DNA of 64,000 nucleotides from Bacteroidaceae bacterium (lineage in GTDB: Bacteria > Bacteroidota > Bacteroidia > Bacteroidales > Bacteroidaceae), in contig JAFXVN010000013.1 of NCBI GenBank assembly GCA_017524545.1, forward strand, positions 43,994-107,993, read 5' to 3'. The notes below the pieces were generated by a model. It was not told the origin of the DNA, did no database searches, and saw only the letters and a list, made by a program, of their open reading frames with translations. Position 1 is the first letter of the stretch, and every line of letters begins with the position of its first letter. The translations under genes and the position numbers were made by a program. Below, in pieces: positions 22,815 through 30,873 of this stretch.

Positions 22815-23666
22815 TTACGGTATCATCTTCTCAATCGGCACGACAAGGATGCCTTCTGCGCCGAGCTGCTTCAGTTCGCGGATAATCTCCCAGAAGCGTT
22901 TCTCCTCGATGACTGTGTGAACACTGCTCCAGCCTTCGGTAGCAAGAGGCATGACGGTCGGACTCTTTACGCCTGGCAGCACAGCGACGATGTCCTTCAG
23001 ACGGTCGGTCGGGACGTTCATCAGCACGTACTTCTTGTCTTCGGCAGCCTTGACTGCTTCGATGCGGAACAGCAGCTCATCGAGCACCTTGCGCTTCTCG
23101 TCGTCGAGGTTCTTGTTGGCAATGAGGATTGCCTCGCTCTGCATCACGGTCTCCACCTCAACGAGGTTGTTGCTGACCAGCGTCGAGCCGCTGCTGACGA
23201 TGTCGAAGATGGCATCAGCAAGACCAATGCCCGGGCTTATCTCCACACTGCCCGTAATGACGTGAATGTCGGCGGCAATGTGGTTCTCCTGCATGAAGCG
23301 GCGCAGAATGGCAGGATAGCTTGTTGCTATCTTCTTGCCCTCGAACCACTTCAAACCATAGTAGCCACTGCCTTTGGGCACTGCCAAGGAGAGGCGGCAC
23401 TTGCTGAAACCGAGGGGACGAACCACCTCTGCGTCCTCTGCACGCTCCTCAAATTCGTTCTGGCCAACAATGCCCAGGTCGGCGACACCGCTTGCCACGC
23501 TTTGTGGAATATCATCGTCGCGAAGATAGAGGATTTCAACCGGGAAATTACTGCTCTGCACGAGCAGGGTGCGTTTGCTGCTGCTCACCTTGATGCCGGC
23601 TTCGGCAAACAAAGCCATCGTGTCTTCAAAAAGACGACCTTTCGATTGGACTGCTATTCTCAACAT
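22815..23666 (-). CDS. hisG: ATP phosphoribosyltransferase HisG (long form)
   Basis: A 283-residue enzyme for the first step of histidine synthesis, joining ATP and PRPP. Residues 1-210 are the catalytic domains, with RIAVQSKGRL at the start and the PRPP-binding region ISPGIGLADAIFDIVSSG. About 75 residues at the C-terminus form the ACT-like domain through which histidine inhibits the long form. I chose ATG 23666: the frame stays open further upstream, but a TACCTTTG promoter box at 23706-23713 overlaps that extension. It is the first gene of hisG-hisD-hisC-hisB-recR. Confidence 0.95.
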   Translation of the reverse strand: MLRIAVQSKGRLFEDTMALFAEAGIKVSSSKRTLLVQSSNFPVEILYLRDDDIPQSVASGVADLGIVGQNEFEERAEDAEVVRPLGFSKCRLSLAVPKGSGYYGLKWFEGKKIATSYPAILRRFMQENHIAADIHVITGSVEISPGIGLADAIFDIVSSGSTLVSNNLVEVETVMQSEAILIANKNLDDEKRKVLDELLFRIEAVKAAEDKKYVLMNVPTDRLKDIVAVLPGVKSPTVMPLATEGWSSVHTVIEEKRFWEIIRELKQLGAEGILVVPIEKMIP

Positions 23667-23705
23667 CTTGTCATTTACCATTAAAGCATTTACCATTTCA
23701 GGGCG

Positions 23706-23713
23706 CAAAGGTA
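23706..23713 (-). promoter_or_regulatory. -7 box of the histidine operon
   Basis: TACCTTTG followed by GCGCCC on the minus strand, about 40 nt upstream of the hisG ATG. No clear TTTG at -33. The short leader contains AAATGGTAAATG repeats and no evident histidine-rich leader peptide, so classical attenuation is not indicated. Confidence 0.65.
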
Positions 23714-23745
23714 CGAAAAAGAACGGACATACAGAAATATCGTAA

Positions 23746-23799
23746 TTAAAAAAAACAAAAAGACCGCACCTGAGTTCTTACAGAACCCAGATACGGTCT
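23746..23799 (-). terminator. intrinsic terminator of the WbuC-like cupin gene
   Basis: AGACCG...CGGTCT closes a hairpin (23761-23799) with an inner GTTCT/GAAC stem, followed on the minus strand by TTTTTGTTTTTTTT (23746-23760). It lies 48 nt after the cupin stop and just upstream of the his promoter, separating the two units. Confidence 0.85.
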
Positions 23800-23846
23800 A
23801 TACTATATTATATATGTAGTCACCCTGGAGGGGCGTTGTCCCCATC

Positions 23847-24236
23847 CTATCGCATTAACGTCTCACTGCCATCCTTGCCGAAAGCCCCGTCTTTTACCTC
23901 GAAGATGACCGAAGGCTCGATGACATCAACAGTATGCCAAACCCCGACCGGAACCACACAACCGAAATGACCCTCCGACAAATCCAAATGAATGCGTTCC
24001 GTCTCGTTGCCTTCGCTGTCGTAGATGACCTCGTCCAGCTTGCCAACAAGCAGAATCACATTTTCATTACTCTTGGGATGCCGATGTATCGGCACGACTG
24101 TTCCCGGCAGAAGAGCATTCAGCATCCGCTGACTACCATCGTCGGCAGACGAGCGCAAATCATAATTCATACGTCTTCGTTCGGCACCCTGCGCCTCGTC
24201 AAACAGCCTCTCTATTAGTTTCTTATCAATTACCAT
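23847..24236 (-). CDS. WbuC-family cupin-fold protein
   Basis: A 129-residue single-domain cupin of the WbuC family, which is often linked to surface-polysaccharide genes and has no proven reaction. Metal-binding positions are seen in PIHRHPKSNENVILL (two His and a Glu-like residue) and in GVWHTVDV. ATG 24236 is used because the promoter box at 24263-24270 lies inside the longer reading frame. It is monocistronic, between its own promoter and a strong terminator. Confidence 0.82.
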   Translation of the reverse strand: MVIDKKLIERLFDEAQGAERRRMNYDLRSSADDGSQRMLNALLPGTVVPIHRHPKSNENVILLVGKLDEVIYDSEGNETERIHLDLSEGHFGCVVPVGVWHTVDVIEPSVIFEVKDGAFGKDGSETLMR

Positions 24237-24262
24237 ATTGTCTTTGTGGCTAAATTCATCTG

Positions 24263-24294
24263 CAAAAGTACATCTTTTCTTCGTCAAAGCCAAA
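24263..24294 (-). promoter_or_regulatory. promoter of the WbuC-like gene
   Basis: On the minus strand: TTTG (24291-24294), exactly 20 nt, then TACTTTTG (24263-24270) followed by GCAGA. This gives a leader of about 20 nt. Confidence 0.7.
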
Positions 24295-24443
24295 TTTCGC
24301 CACAAAAATTATTGCATCCCTCAATTATATTTTTCTCCAGTTATTCGTTAACGTGCGTCCTGCAAACAAATCTTTTCCGACACGCAATATAAGTTTCCTC
24401 GCCACAGCACAAAAACCTGAACAGCGAGCCTAATAATTATTTT

Positions 24444-24527
24444 CAAGGTTTGAAAATATATTATCAAGCTTTGGAAATATATTATCAAGCCTTGAAAATA
24501 TATTTTCACGCCTTGAAAATAGTTTTA
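24444..24527. repeat. 21-bp tandem repeat, four copies, upstream of nrdD
   Basis: Units start at 24444, 24465, 24486 and 24507. Each consists of CAAGnnTTGAAAATATATTAT with changes at the two n positions and some others. The first part of each unit (CAAGCTTTG-like) is itself near-palindromic. It lies in the 716-nt geneless space between the WbuC-like gene and nrdD, about 340 nt before the nrdD promoter. Confidence 0.8.
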
Positions 24528-24560
24528 TAACGTGCCTCGCAAACTTTTATGCCCTGCACT

Positions 24561-24602
24561 GAGAGGTTTTGTCACCTGCGCCGAGAGGTTTTGTCACCTC
24601 GA
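24561..24602. repeat. 22-bp tandem repeat, two copies
   Basis: GAGAGGTTTTGTCACCT occurs at 24561 and again at 24583, with spacers GCGCC and CGACT after each. The remainder of 24603-24840 shows no gene or clear site, only A/T-rich sequence with a short repeat of CTGATTACAA (about 24749-24770). Confidence 0.75.
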
Positions 24603-24844
24603 CTTGTTGTGCTTGAGCCAAGGTGTGTGGGCGGGCACAAAAGGGGTGGAATTTTCATTAGGCACCCGTAATGTGCTGATTTTCCACTCGTCACGCACTC
24701 AAACATGACGTTTTGGAAAACTTTTTGTTTAACCTAATAACAAACAAGACTGATTTACAACTGATTACAAAAAGAAACTGGAAACTTTTTATTTATAGTC
24801 GTGAAAAAAATCTACCAAAAGTGAAAACTTTTTTGTCATTTCTC

Positions 24845-24875
24845 TTGCACAGGTTTCTGCTTTTGCCTACCTTTG
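24845..24875 (+). promoter_or_regulatory. nrdD promoter
   Basis: TTG (24845-24847), 20 nt, then TACCTTTG (24868-24875) followed by GCAGCC. The ATG is at 24953, giving a leader of about 70 nt. I saw no convincing NrdR box pair. Confidence 0.8.
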
Positions 24876-24952
24876 CAGCCGATTAAGCGACAAACCAAGG
24901 ATAACATACCCAAACAGCATAGTGAAAATACAACCAAACAACTAACAAGATT

Positions 24953-27160
24953 ATGATACAGACAGTCAAAAAGAGAGACGGACGTACAGTAGGCTTCAAC
25001 GAGCAAAAGATTTGTGCAGCCATCCGCAAGGCGATGCTGACCACCGAGGAGGGCGAGGACAACGCGCTCATCCAGCAGATTGCCGACCGCATCTCCGTAA
25101 AGGGCAAGAGCCAGATGACCGTGGAGGAAATCCAGGACATGGTGGAGAACGAACTCATGAAGAGCGCCCGAAAGGATGTGGCAAAGGCATACATCAAATA
25201 CCGCAACCAGCGCAGCGTGGCGCGTAAGGCCAAGACGCGCGACATCTTCCTCGAAATCATCAACATAAAGAATAATGATGTCACGCGCGAGAACGCCAAC
25301 ATGAATGCCGACACACCGGCCGGCATGATGATGAAGTTCGCAAGCGAGACGACGAAGCCCTTCGTCGATGACTTCCTGCTGAGCGAGAGCGCCAAGGAGG
25401 CCGTGCAGGGCAACTACCTCCACATCCACGACAAGGACTACTACCCCACCAAGTCGCTCACCTGCGTGCAGCACCCACTTGACCGCATCTTGAAGTACGG
25501 CTTCCAGGCAGGTCACGGCGAGAGCCGTCCCGCCAAACGCATCGAGACGGCCAGCATCCTGGGCTGCATCAGCATGGAGACTGTGCAGAACGAGATGCAC
25601 GGCGGTCAGGCCATCCCCGCCTTCGACTACTATCTGGCTCCCTACGTGCGTTCCTCTTATATAGAAGAGGTGAAGGTGCTTGAAGACCTCTATGCCGAGG
25701 ACTACAGCGAACTCTACAATGCTCCCATCGACGACTACGTGAACACGCCCCTCAACGGTTTGCAGGGCCGCGAGCGCATCAAGCAGCACGCCATCAACAA
25801 GACCGTCGGCCGCGTACACCAGGCAATGGAGGCGTTCATCCACAACATGAACACCATCCACAGCCGTGGCGGCAACCAGGTTGTCTTCTCCAGCATCAAC
25901 TACGGCACCGACACCAGCGCCGAGGGCCGCTGCATCATCCGCGAGCTCCTGCGCAGCACCTACGAGGGCGTGGGCAACGGCGAGACTGCCATCTTCCCCA
26001 TCCAGATTTGGAAGAAGAAGAAGGGCCTCAGCTATCTGCCCACCGACCGCAACTACGACCTCTACAAGTATGCCTGCAAGGTGACGGCACGCCGCTTCTT
26101 CCCCAACTTCATCAACCTCGACGCGCCCTACAACTTCAACGAGAACTGGCGCGAGGACGACCCCGAGCGCTACAAGTGGGAATGCGCCACGATGGGCTGC
26201 CGCACACGTGTCTTCGAGAACCGCTTCGGCCCCAAGACGAGCATCGGACGCGGCAACCTGAGCTTCACCACCATGAACATTGTGAAGCTGGCCATCGAGT
26301 GCATGGGCATCGAGAACCGTCAGGAGCGCATCGACGCATTCTTTGCCAAGCTCGACCACATGCTCGAGGTGGCAGCACAGCAGCTGCACGACCGCTTCGA
26401 GTTCCAAAAGACCGCCTACGCCAAGCAGTTCCCCCTGCTGATGAAGGGTCTCTGGCTCGGCAGCGAGAAGCTTGGCCCCAACGACACCATAGCCCCCGTC
26501 ATCAACCAAGGCACGCTCGGCATCGGCTTCATCGGCTTGGCAGAATGCCTCATCGCCCTCATCGGCAAACACCATGGCGAGAGCGAAGAAGCACAGGAGC
26601 TGGGTCTGAAGATTGTCACCTACATGCGTGACCGCGTCAACGATTTCTGCGAACGCTACCAGCATAACTACAGCGTCCTTGCTACACCTGCAGAAGGCCT
26701 CGCAGGACGCTTCACCAAGCGCGACCGTGAGAAGTTCGGCATCCTGCCAGGCATCACCGACCGCGACTACTACACAAACTCCAACCATGTGCCTGTCTAT
26801 TACCACTGCTCGGCTCTGCACAAGGCACAGATTGAGGCTCCATACCACAATCTGACTCGTGGTGGACACATCTTCTATGTAGAGATTGACGGCGACGCCA
26901 CCCATAACCCCGAGGCCGTGATGCGCATCGTGGATATGATGGACGAGTACAACATCGGCTACGGCAGCGTCAACCACACACGCAACCGCTGCATGGACTG
27001 CGGCTACGAGAACGCAGAGAAGACGATGGACACATGCCCGAAGTGCGGCAGCGCCAACATCGACCGTCTGCAGCGCATAACCGGCTATCTCGTAGGCACC
27101 ACCGACCGTTGGAACAAAGCAAAGCTCTCGGAGCTTAACGACCGCGTGGTGCATGATTAA
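24953..27160 (+). CDS. nrdD: anaerobic ribonucleoside-triphosphate reductase NrdD
   Basis: A 735-residue class III ribonucleotide reductase that makes deoxynucleotides without oxygen using a glycyl radical. An ATP-cone regulatory domain fills about residues 1-95 (VKKRDGRTVGFNEQKI). The catalytic barrel follows, with LTCVQHPLDRILKYGFQ and NTIHSRGGNQVVFSSINYG. The C-terminus has four zinc cysteines (CMDCGYEN and CPKCGS) and the glycyl radical loop RITGYLVG. nrdG overlaps it by 8 nt. The coding region is strongly GC-biased at third positions, which creates long meaningless open frames on the other strand. Confidence 0.97.
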   Translation: MIQTVKKRDGRTVGFNEQKICAAIRKAMLTTEEGEDNALIQQIADRISVKGKSQMTVEEIQDMVENELMKSARKDVAKAYIKYRNQRSVARKAKTRDIFLEIINIKNNDVTRENANMNADTPAGMMMKFASETTKPFVDDFLLSESAKEAVQGNYLHIHDKDYYPTKSLTCVQHPLDRILKYGFQAGHGESRPAKRIETASILGCISMETVQNEMHGGQAIPAFDYYLAPYVRSSYIEEVKVLEDLYAEDYSELYNAPIDDYVNTPLNGLQGRERIKQHAINKTVGRVHQAMEAFIHNMNTIHSRGGNQVVFSSINYGTDTSAEGRCIIRELLRSTYEGVGNGETAIFPIQIWKKKKGLSYLPTDRNYDLYKYACKVTARRFFPNFINLDAPYNFNENWREDDPERYKWECATMGCRTRVFENRFGPKTSIGRGNLSFTTMNIVKLAIECMGIENRQERIDAFFAKLDHMLEVAAQQLHDRFEFQKTAYAKQFPLLMKGLWLGSEKLGPNDTIAPVINQGTLGIGFIGLAECLIALIGKHHGESEEAQELGLKIVTYMRDRVNDFCERYQHNYSVLATPAEGLAGRFTKRDREKFGILPGITDRDYYTNSNHVPVYYHCSALHKAQIEAPYHNLTRGGHIFYVEIDGDATHNPEAVMRIVDMMDEYNIGYGSVNHTRNRCMDCGYENAEKTMDTCPKCGSANIDRLQRITGYLVGTTDRWNKAKLSELNDRVVHD

Positions 27161-27647
27161 CATCCTGCTCGTCATGCACGACACCACAGTAGATGGCCCA
27201 GGCTTCCGCACGAGCATCTACTGTGCCGGCTGTCGCCACCAATGCCCAGGCTGCCACAATCCGCAGTCGTGGGCATTTGGTTCAGGCGATGACCGTACGA
27301 CAGACGACCTCCTGCAAGAGGTCCTGTCCGACCCCTTTGCCGACGTCACCTTCACCGGCGGCGACCCGTTCTATCAGGCAGAAGGCTTTGCCGAGCTTGC
27401 CGAGCGCATCAAAGCCAAGTCCGACAAGACCATCTGGTGCTACACAGGCTTCCGCTACGAAAAACTGCTGCACGACGATGCAGCCCAACGCCTCCTGAGG
27501 CATATAGATGTATTGGTTGACGGTCCCTTCGTGCAGGCACTGAGAGAAGAAGGCCTGCTCTTCCGGGGCAGCAGCAACCAGCGGCTCATCGACGTGCAGC
27601 GCTCGCGGCAGGAAGGCTGCGTCGTGCTTTGGGAGCGGGAGGAATAA
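27153..27647 (+). CDS. nrdG: anaerobic ribonucleotide reductase activating protein NrdG
   Basis: A 164-residue radical SAM enzyme that installs the glycyl radical on NrdD. The cysteines that hold the 4Fe-4S cluster lie in CAGCRHQCPGC near residues 24-34, and FTGGDPF is the SAM-binding GGE-like motif. The start ATG overlaps the end of nrdD (8 nt), indicating translational coupling. Length is normal for the family. Confidence 0.95.
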   Translation: MINILLVMHDTTVDGPGFRTSIYCAGCRHQCPGCHNPQSWAFGSGDDRTTDDLLQEVLSDPFADVTFTGGDPFYQAEGFAELAERIKAKSDKTIWCYTGFRYEKLLHDDAAQRLLRHIDVLVDGPFVQALREEGLLFRGSSNQRLIDVQRSRQEGCVVLWEREE

Positions 27648-27657
27648 TCAACGACCT

Positions 27658-27684
27658 GTATGTTGCGTTGGCAACGCAACATAC
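27658..27684 (+). other. perfect 12-bp hairpin between nrdG and mrp
   Basis: GTATGTTGCGTT and its exact complement flank a GGC loop. It lies 10 nt after the nrdG stop and 21 nt before the mrp start. There is no T-tract, so it is more likely a dispersed palindrome, mRNA-processing signal or partial block than a true terminator. Confidence 0.65.
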
Positions 27685-27705
27685 GACACAAAATTCATTG
27701 CTTCC

Positions 27706-28803
27706 ATGGAACTTTACCCCCAGCTCATACTCGATGCCCTGGCCACCGTACGCTATCCCGGCACAGGCAAGAACATTGTGGAGATGAAGATGGTCGATGA
27801 CGACATGCGCATCGCCGGCCTCAGCGTCTCGTTCACCCTCATCTTCGACAAACCCACCGACCCCTTCATGCGCAGCGTCGTGAAAGCTGCCGAAGCCGCC
27901 ATCCATGCCTACGCCTGCAAAGATGCCGAGGTGGAAATCAAGACGCGGGCATTGCAGGCGCCACGCCCCGACCTGCCCGACCTTTTGCCAGGGGTGAAGA
28001 ACATCATTGCCGTGTCGAGCGGCAAAGGCGGCGTAGGCAAGAGCACCGTGGCAGTCAATCTGGCTGTGGCACTTGCACGAATGGGCATGAAGGTCGGCCT
28101 GCTCGACTGCGACATCTTCGGCCCTTCCGTTCCCAAGATGTTCAAAACGGAGGACGCCCGCCCCTACAGCGAGAACATCAACGGGCGCGACCTCATCCTT
28201 CCGGTCGAGAAGTACGGCGTGAAGATGCTCAGCATCGGCTTCTTCGTCAACCCGGAGCAAGGCATCATGTGGCGCGGGGGCATGGCCAGCAATGCCCTCA
28301 AGCAGCTCATCGGCGACGCCAACTGGGGCGACCTCGACTACTTCATCCTTGACACGCCTCCCGGCACATCCGACATCCATCTGACACTTGTGCAGACCAT
28401 TCCCATCACGGGTGCCGTCATTGTCAGCACACCGCAGCAGGTGGCTCTGGCCGATGCCCGCAAAGGCATCGACATGTATCAGAACGAAAAGGTGAACGTC
28501 CCCATCCTCGGCCTTGTGGAGAACATGGCATGGTTCACACCGGCGCAGCACCCCGACGAACGCTATTACCTCTTCGGCAAGGAAGGTGTCAAGGCGTTGG
28601 CAGAGGAGATGCAGGTGCCTCTGCTGGCACAGATACCCGTCGTGCAGGACATCTGCGAGAGTGGCGACAACGGCATCCCCGCCGCCACCGACCCTGCTGG
28701 CATCACGGGGCAGGCTTTCATGCAGCTCGCCGCACGCGTCGTTACAGAAACCGACCGAAGGAAGGCAGAGCTGCCGCCCACACAGATAGTTGGAATAAAG
28801 TAA
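27706..28803 (+). CDS. Mrp/NBP35-family P-loop ATPase (iron-sulfur carrier type)
   Basis: A 365-residue cytoplasmic protein of the Mrp/ApbC group that carries or assembles Fe-S clusters. It has an N-terminal MIP18/DUF59 domain (about 1-90), then the deviant Walker A SSGKGGVGKST, the switch region LDTPPGTSDIHL and VSTPQQVALADARKG. The CxxC that binds the cluster in E. coli Mrp is absent; the equivalent region reads NMAWFTPAQHPDE, a form I associate with Bacteroidetes homologues. It follows nrdG by 58 nt including a hairpin. Confidence 0.9.
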   Translation: MELYPQLILDALATVRYPGTGKNIVEMKMVDDDMRIAGLSVSFTLIFDKPTDPFMRSVVKAAEAAIHAYACKDAEVEIKTRALQAPRPDLPDLLPGVKNIIAVSSGKGGVGKSTVAVNLAVALARMGMKVGLLDCDIFGPSVPKMFKTEDARPYSENINGRDLILPVEKYGVKMLSIGFFVNPEQGIMWRGGMASNALKQLIGDANWGDLDYFILDTPPGTSDIHLTLVQTIPITGAVIVSTPQQVALADARKGIDMYQNEKVNVPILGLVENMAWFTPAQHPDERYYLFGKEGVKALAEEMQVPLLAQIPVVQDICESGDNGIPAATDPAGITGQAFMQLAARVVTETDRRKAELPPTQIVGIK

Positions 28804-28832
28804 CAAATCCTCAGCAATAACAGTTTAGCGTT

Positions 28833-29642
28833 ATGAATGTCATCAAAAGCATTCTCCTTCTGACGGCCTGTTCCCTGTGCGTACAGGTGCAGAGCAAGAA
28901 GTACAACTCCTGCCCGTTACCCGGTTACAAACTGGTATGGCACGATGAGTTCTCGAAGTCCGAAGTCGATTCCAGCCTCTGGGTTTATCAAGAAGCGCGG
29001 GCAGGATGGGTCAACCACGAACTGCAGACCTATGTCAAAGGCTATAGCCCCAAAGGCAGGAAGGTAGCCGAGTGCAAGAAGGGCAAATTGAGGATATATA
29101 CCTTCCGCGAAGACGACAAAGTCTATAGCGGCCGCCTCTACGGGAACCGTTCGGTGGGCTTCAAGTACGGCTACATCGAGGCGCGTATCAAGCTGCCAAA
29201 GGGCAAAGGTACCTGGCCGGCATGGTGGATGATGCCCGTCAGTGGAGGCCGTTGGCCCGCTTGTGGCGAGATAGACATCATGGAGGAAGTCGGCGTGGAT
29301 GCCAACGACGTTTCCAGCAGCATCCATTGTGCCGCCTACAACCACCCAGCAAAGACGCAGAAAACTCACCACCTTTATTGCGAAGGAGCAGAAGACAGCT
29401 TCCACATCTATGCCTTGGAGTGGACGGAGGACTACATCCGCACTTATGTTGACGGCAAGGAGCAGCTATACTTCGAGAACGACCATCAGGACAACAACGA
29501 CACATGGCCCTTCAATAAGCCCTTCTTCCTCATTCTCAACGTAGCATGGGGCGGCGACTGGGGCGGCTATGCAGGTGTCGATGAGTCGGCACTGCCCCTC
29601 ACGATGGAAATCGACTACGTTCGCGTCTGGCAGAAGAAATAA
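28833..29642 (+). CDS. GH16 family glycoside hydrolase (laminarinase-like)
   Basis: A 269-residue secreted or periplasmic beta-glucanase-type enzyme. After a signal peptide of about 21 residues (ending near VQSKK) comes a GH16 domain: WHDEFSKSEVDSSLW, YIEARIKLPKGKGTWPAWWM and the catalytic GEIDIMEEVG, whose two glutamates are nucleophile and acid/base. The bulge-type ExDxxE places it with laminarinases and related beta-1,3(-1,4)-glucanases. No SusC/SusD pair is nearby. It lies 107 nt before the surface-polysaccharide locus, but a promoter separates them. Confidence 0.9.
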   Translation: MNVIKSILLLTACSLCVQVQSKKYNSCPLPGYKLVWHDEFSKSEVDSSLWVYQEARAGWVNHELQTYVKGYSPKGRKVAECKKGKLRIYTFREDDKVYSGRLYGNRSVGFKYGYIEARIKLPKGKGTWPAWWMMPVSGGRWPACGEIDIMEEVGVDANDVSSSIHCAAYNHPAKTQKTHHLYCEGAEDSFHIYALEWTEDYIRTYVDGKEQLYFENDHQDNNDTWPFNKPFFLILNVAWGGDWGGYAGVDESALPLTMEIDYVRVWQKK

Positions 29643-29660
29643 CATTTTTCCCAAGAAAGC

Positions 29661-29691
29661 TTGTAGATTACCATAAAAAGCCGTACCTTTG
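29661..29691 (+). promoter_or_regulatory. promoter of the surface-polysaccharide locus
   Basis: TTG (29661-29663), exactly 20 nt, then TACCTTTG (29684-29691) followed by GCAGACC. The first gene starts at 29750. No UpxY/UpxZ-type antiterminator gene and no invertible promoter flanked by inverted repeats was seen, unlike many Bacteroides capsule loci. Confidence 0.8.
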
Positions 29692-29749
29692 CAGACCGAT
29701 TCTTGCATGCACATGCATACACGCGAATTTGTAAAGTAAAAGTAAGGCA

Positions 29750-30817
29750 ATGGTAAGATACAACATCTCACTTGAAGGCAAGACGATTCTTGTGACGGGA
29801 GCCGCTGGTTTCATCGGCAGCAACCTCGTCATTCGCCTCTTCAAGGACTTCAAAGACATCAAGGTCATTGGCATCGACTCCATCACCGACTACTACGATG
29901 TGAACCTCAAGTATGAGCGCCTGGCAAGAATAGAAGCCCTTGGCCGTGACTGGACGTTCATTAAAGACTCCATCGCCAACAAGGATTGTGTCGAACGCCT
30001 CTTCACGGAACACAAGCCAACCGTTGTGGTCAACCTCGCAGCCCAGGCCGGTGTACGCTACAGCATCCAGAACCCCGACGCCTACATCGAGAGCAACCTC
30101 ATCGGTTTCTACAACATTCTGGAGGCCTGCCGCCACCACAGCGTGGAGCACCTCGTCTATGCCAGCAGCAGCAGCGTCTATGGCAGCAACAAGAAGGTGC
30201 CCTACTCCACCGACGACAAGGTCGATAACCCCGTCAGCCTCTACGCCGCCACGAAGAAAAGCAACGAGCTTTTGGCACATGCCTACAGCAAGCTCTACAA
30301 CATCCCCTCGACCGGCCTGCGCTTCTTCACCGTCTATGGCCCCGCCGGACGCCCGGACATGGCATACTTCGGCTTCACCAACAAGCTGCGCGAAGGCAAG
30401 ACCATCCAAATCTTCAACTACGGCAACTGCAAGCGCGACTTCACCTTCGTCGATGACATCGTGGAAGGCGTTGTCCGCATCATGCAACATGCACCCGAAA
30501 AGCAGACTGGCGAAGACAATCTGCCTGTTCCACCCTACAAAGTCTATAACATCGGCAACAGCTCCCCCGAAAACCTGCTGGACTTCGTCACCATCCTACA
30601 GGAAGAGCTTATCGCCGCAGGGGTGCTCCCTGCCGACTACGATTTCGAGGCTCACAAGGAACTCGTCCCCATGCAGCCCGGCGACGTGCCCATCACCTAC
30701 GCAGACACCACACCTCTGGAACGGGATTTCGGTTTCCGCCCCTCCACCCCCCTCCGCCAAGGCCTCCGCGCCTTCGCCCAGTGGTATGCCGGCTACTACA
30801 AGACAAGTGAAGCATGA
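29750..30817 (+). CDS. UDP-glucuronate 4-epimerase-like NAD-dependent epimerase
   Basis: A 355-residue short-chain epimerase. It has the NAD-binding GAAGFIGSNL at about 18-27, the NLAAQAGVRYSIQNPDAYIESN region typical of UDP-glucuronate 4-epimerases, the catalytic Ser/Tyr-x3-Lys (SSSSVYG and YAATKKSNE) and FFTVYGPAGRPDMA. The reaction would interconvert UDP-glucuronate and UDP-galacturonate for the polymer made by this locus. UDP-glucose dehydrogenase, which would supply the substrate, is not obvious here. First gene of the locus. Confidence 0.87.
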   Translation: MVRYNISLEGKTILVTGAAGFIGSNLVIRLFKDFKDIKVIGIDSITDYYDVNLKYERLARIEALGRDWTFIKDSIANKDCVERLFTEHKPTVVVNLAAQAGVRYSIQNPDAYIESNLIGFYNILEACRHHSVEHLVYASSSSVYGSNKKVPYSTDDKVDNPVSLYAATKKSNELLAHAYSKLYNIPSTGLRFFTVYGPAGRPDMAYFGFTNKLREGKTIQIFNYGNCKRDFTFVDDIVEGVVRIMQHAPEKQTGEDNLPVPPYKVYNIGNSSPENLLDFVTILQEELIAAGVLPADYDFEAHKELVPMQPGDVPITYADTTPLERDFGFRPSTPLRQGLRAFAQWYAGYYKTSEA

Positions 30818-30873
30818 GACGACAATAACGAACTTAACAAGAAAACTAACATGTCGTACTTAAAAACACAGCA

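Noticed and set aside
24444-24527. CRISPR array
   Set aside because: The 21-bp units are directly adjacent with no unique spacers, and no cas genes are present.
24720-24845. NrdR or cobalamin riboswitch control of nrdD
   Set aside because: No convincing pair of NrdR boxes and no B12-box-like sequence or switch architecture could be seen.
24836-27217. 793-codon open frame on the minus strand opposite nrdD
   Set aside because: It mirrors the GC-rich third positions of nrdD, has low-complexity Val/Ala/Leu composition and no recognisable domain; nrdD on the plus strand is certain.
27658-27684. intrinsic terminator after nrdG
   Set aside because: The hairpin is not followed by a T-tract on either strand.
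29640-29750. invertible capsule promoter
   Set aside because: No pair of inverted repeats flanks the promoter and no adjacent invertase or UpxY-type gene is seen.
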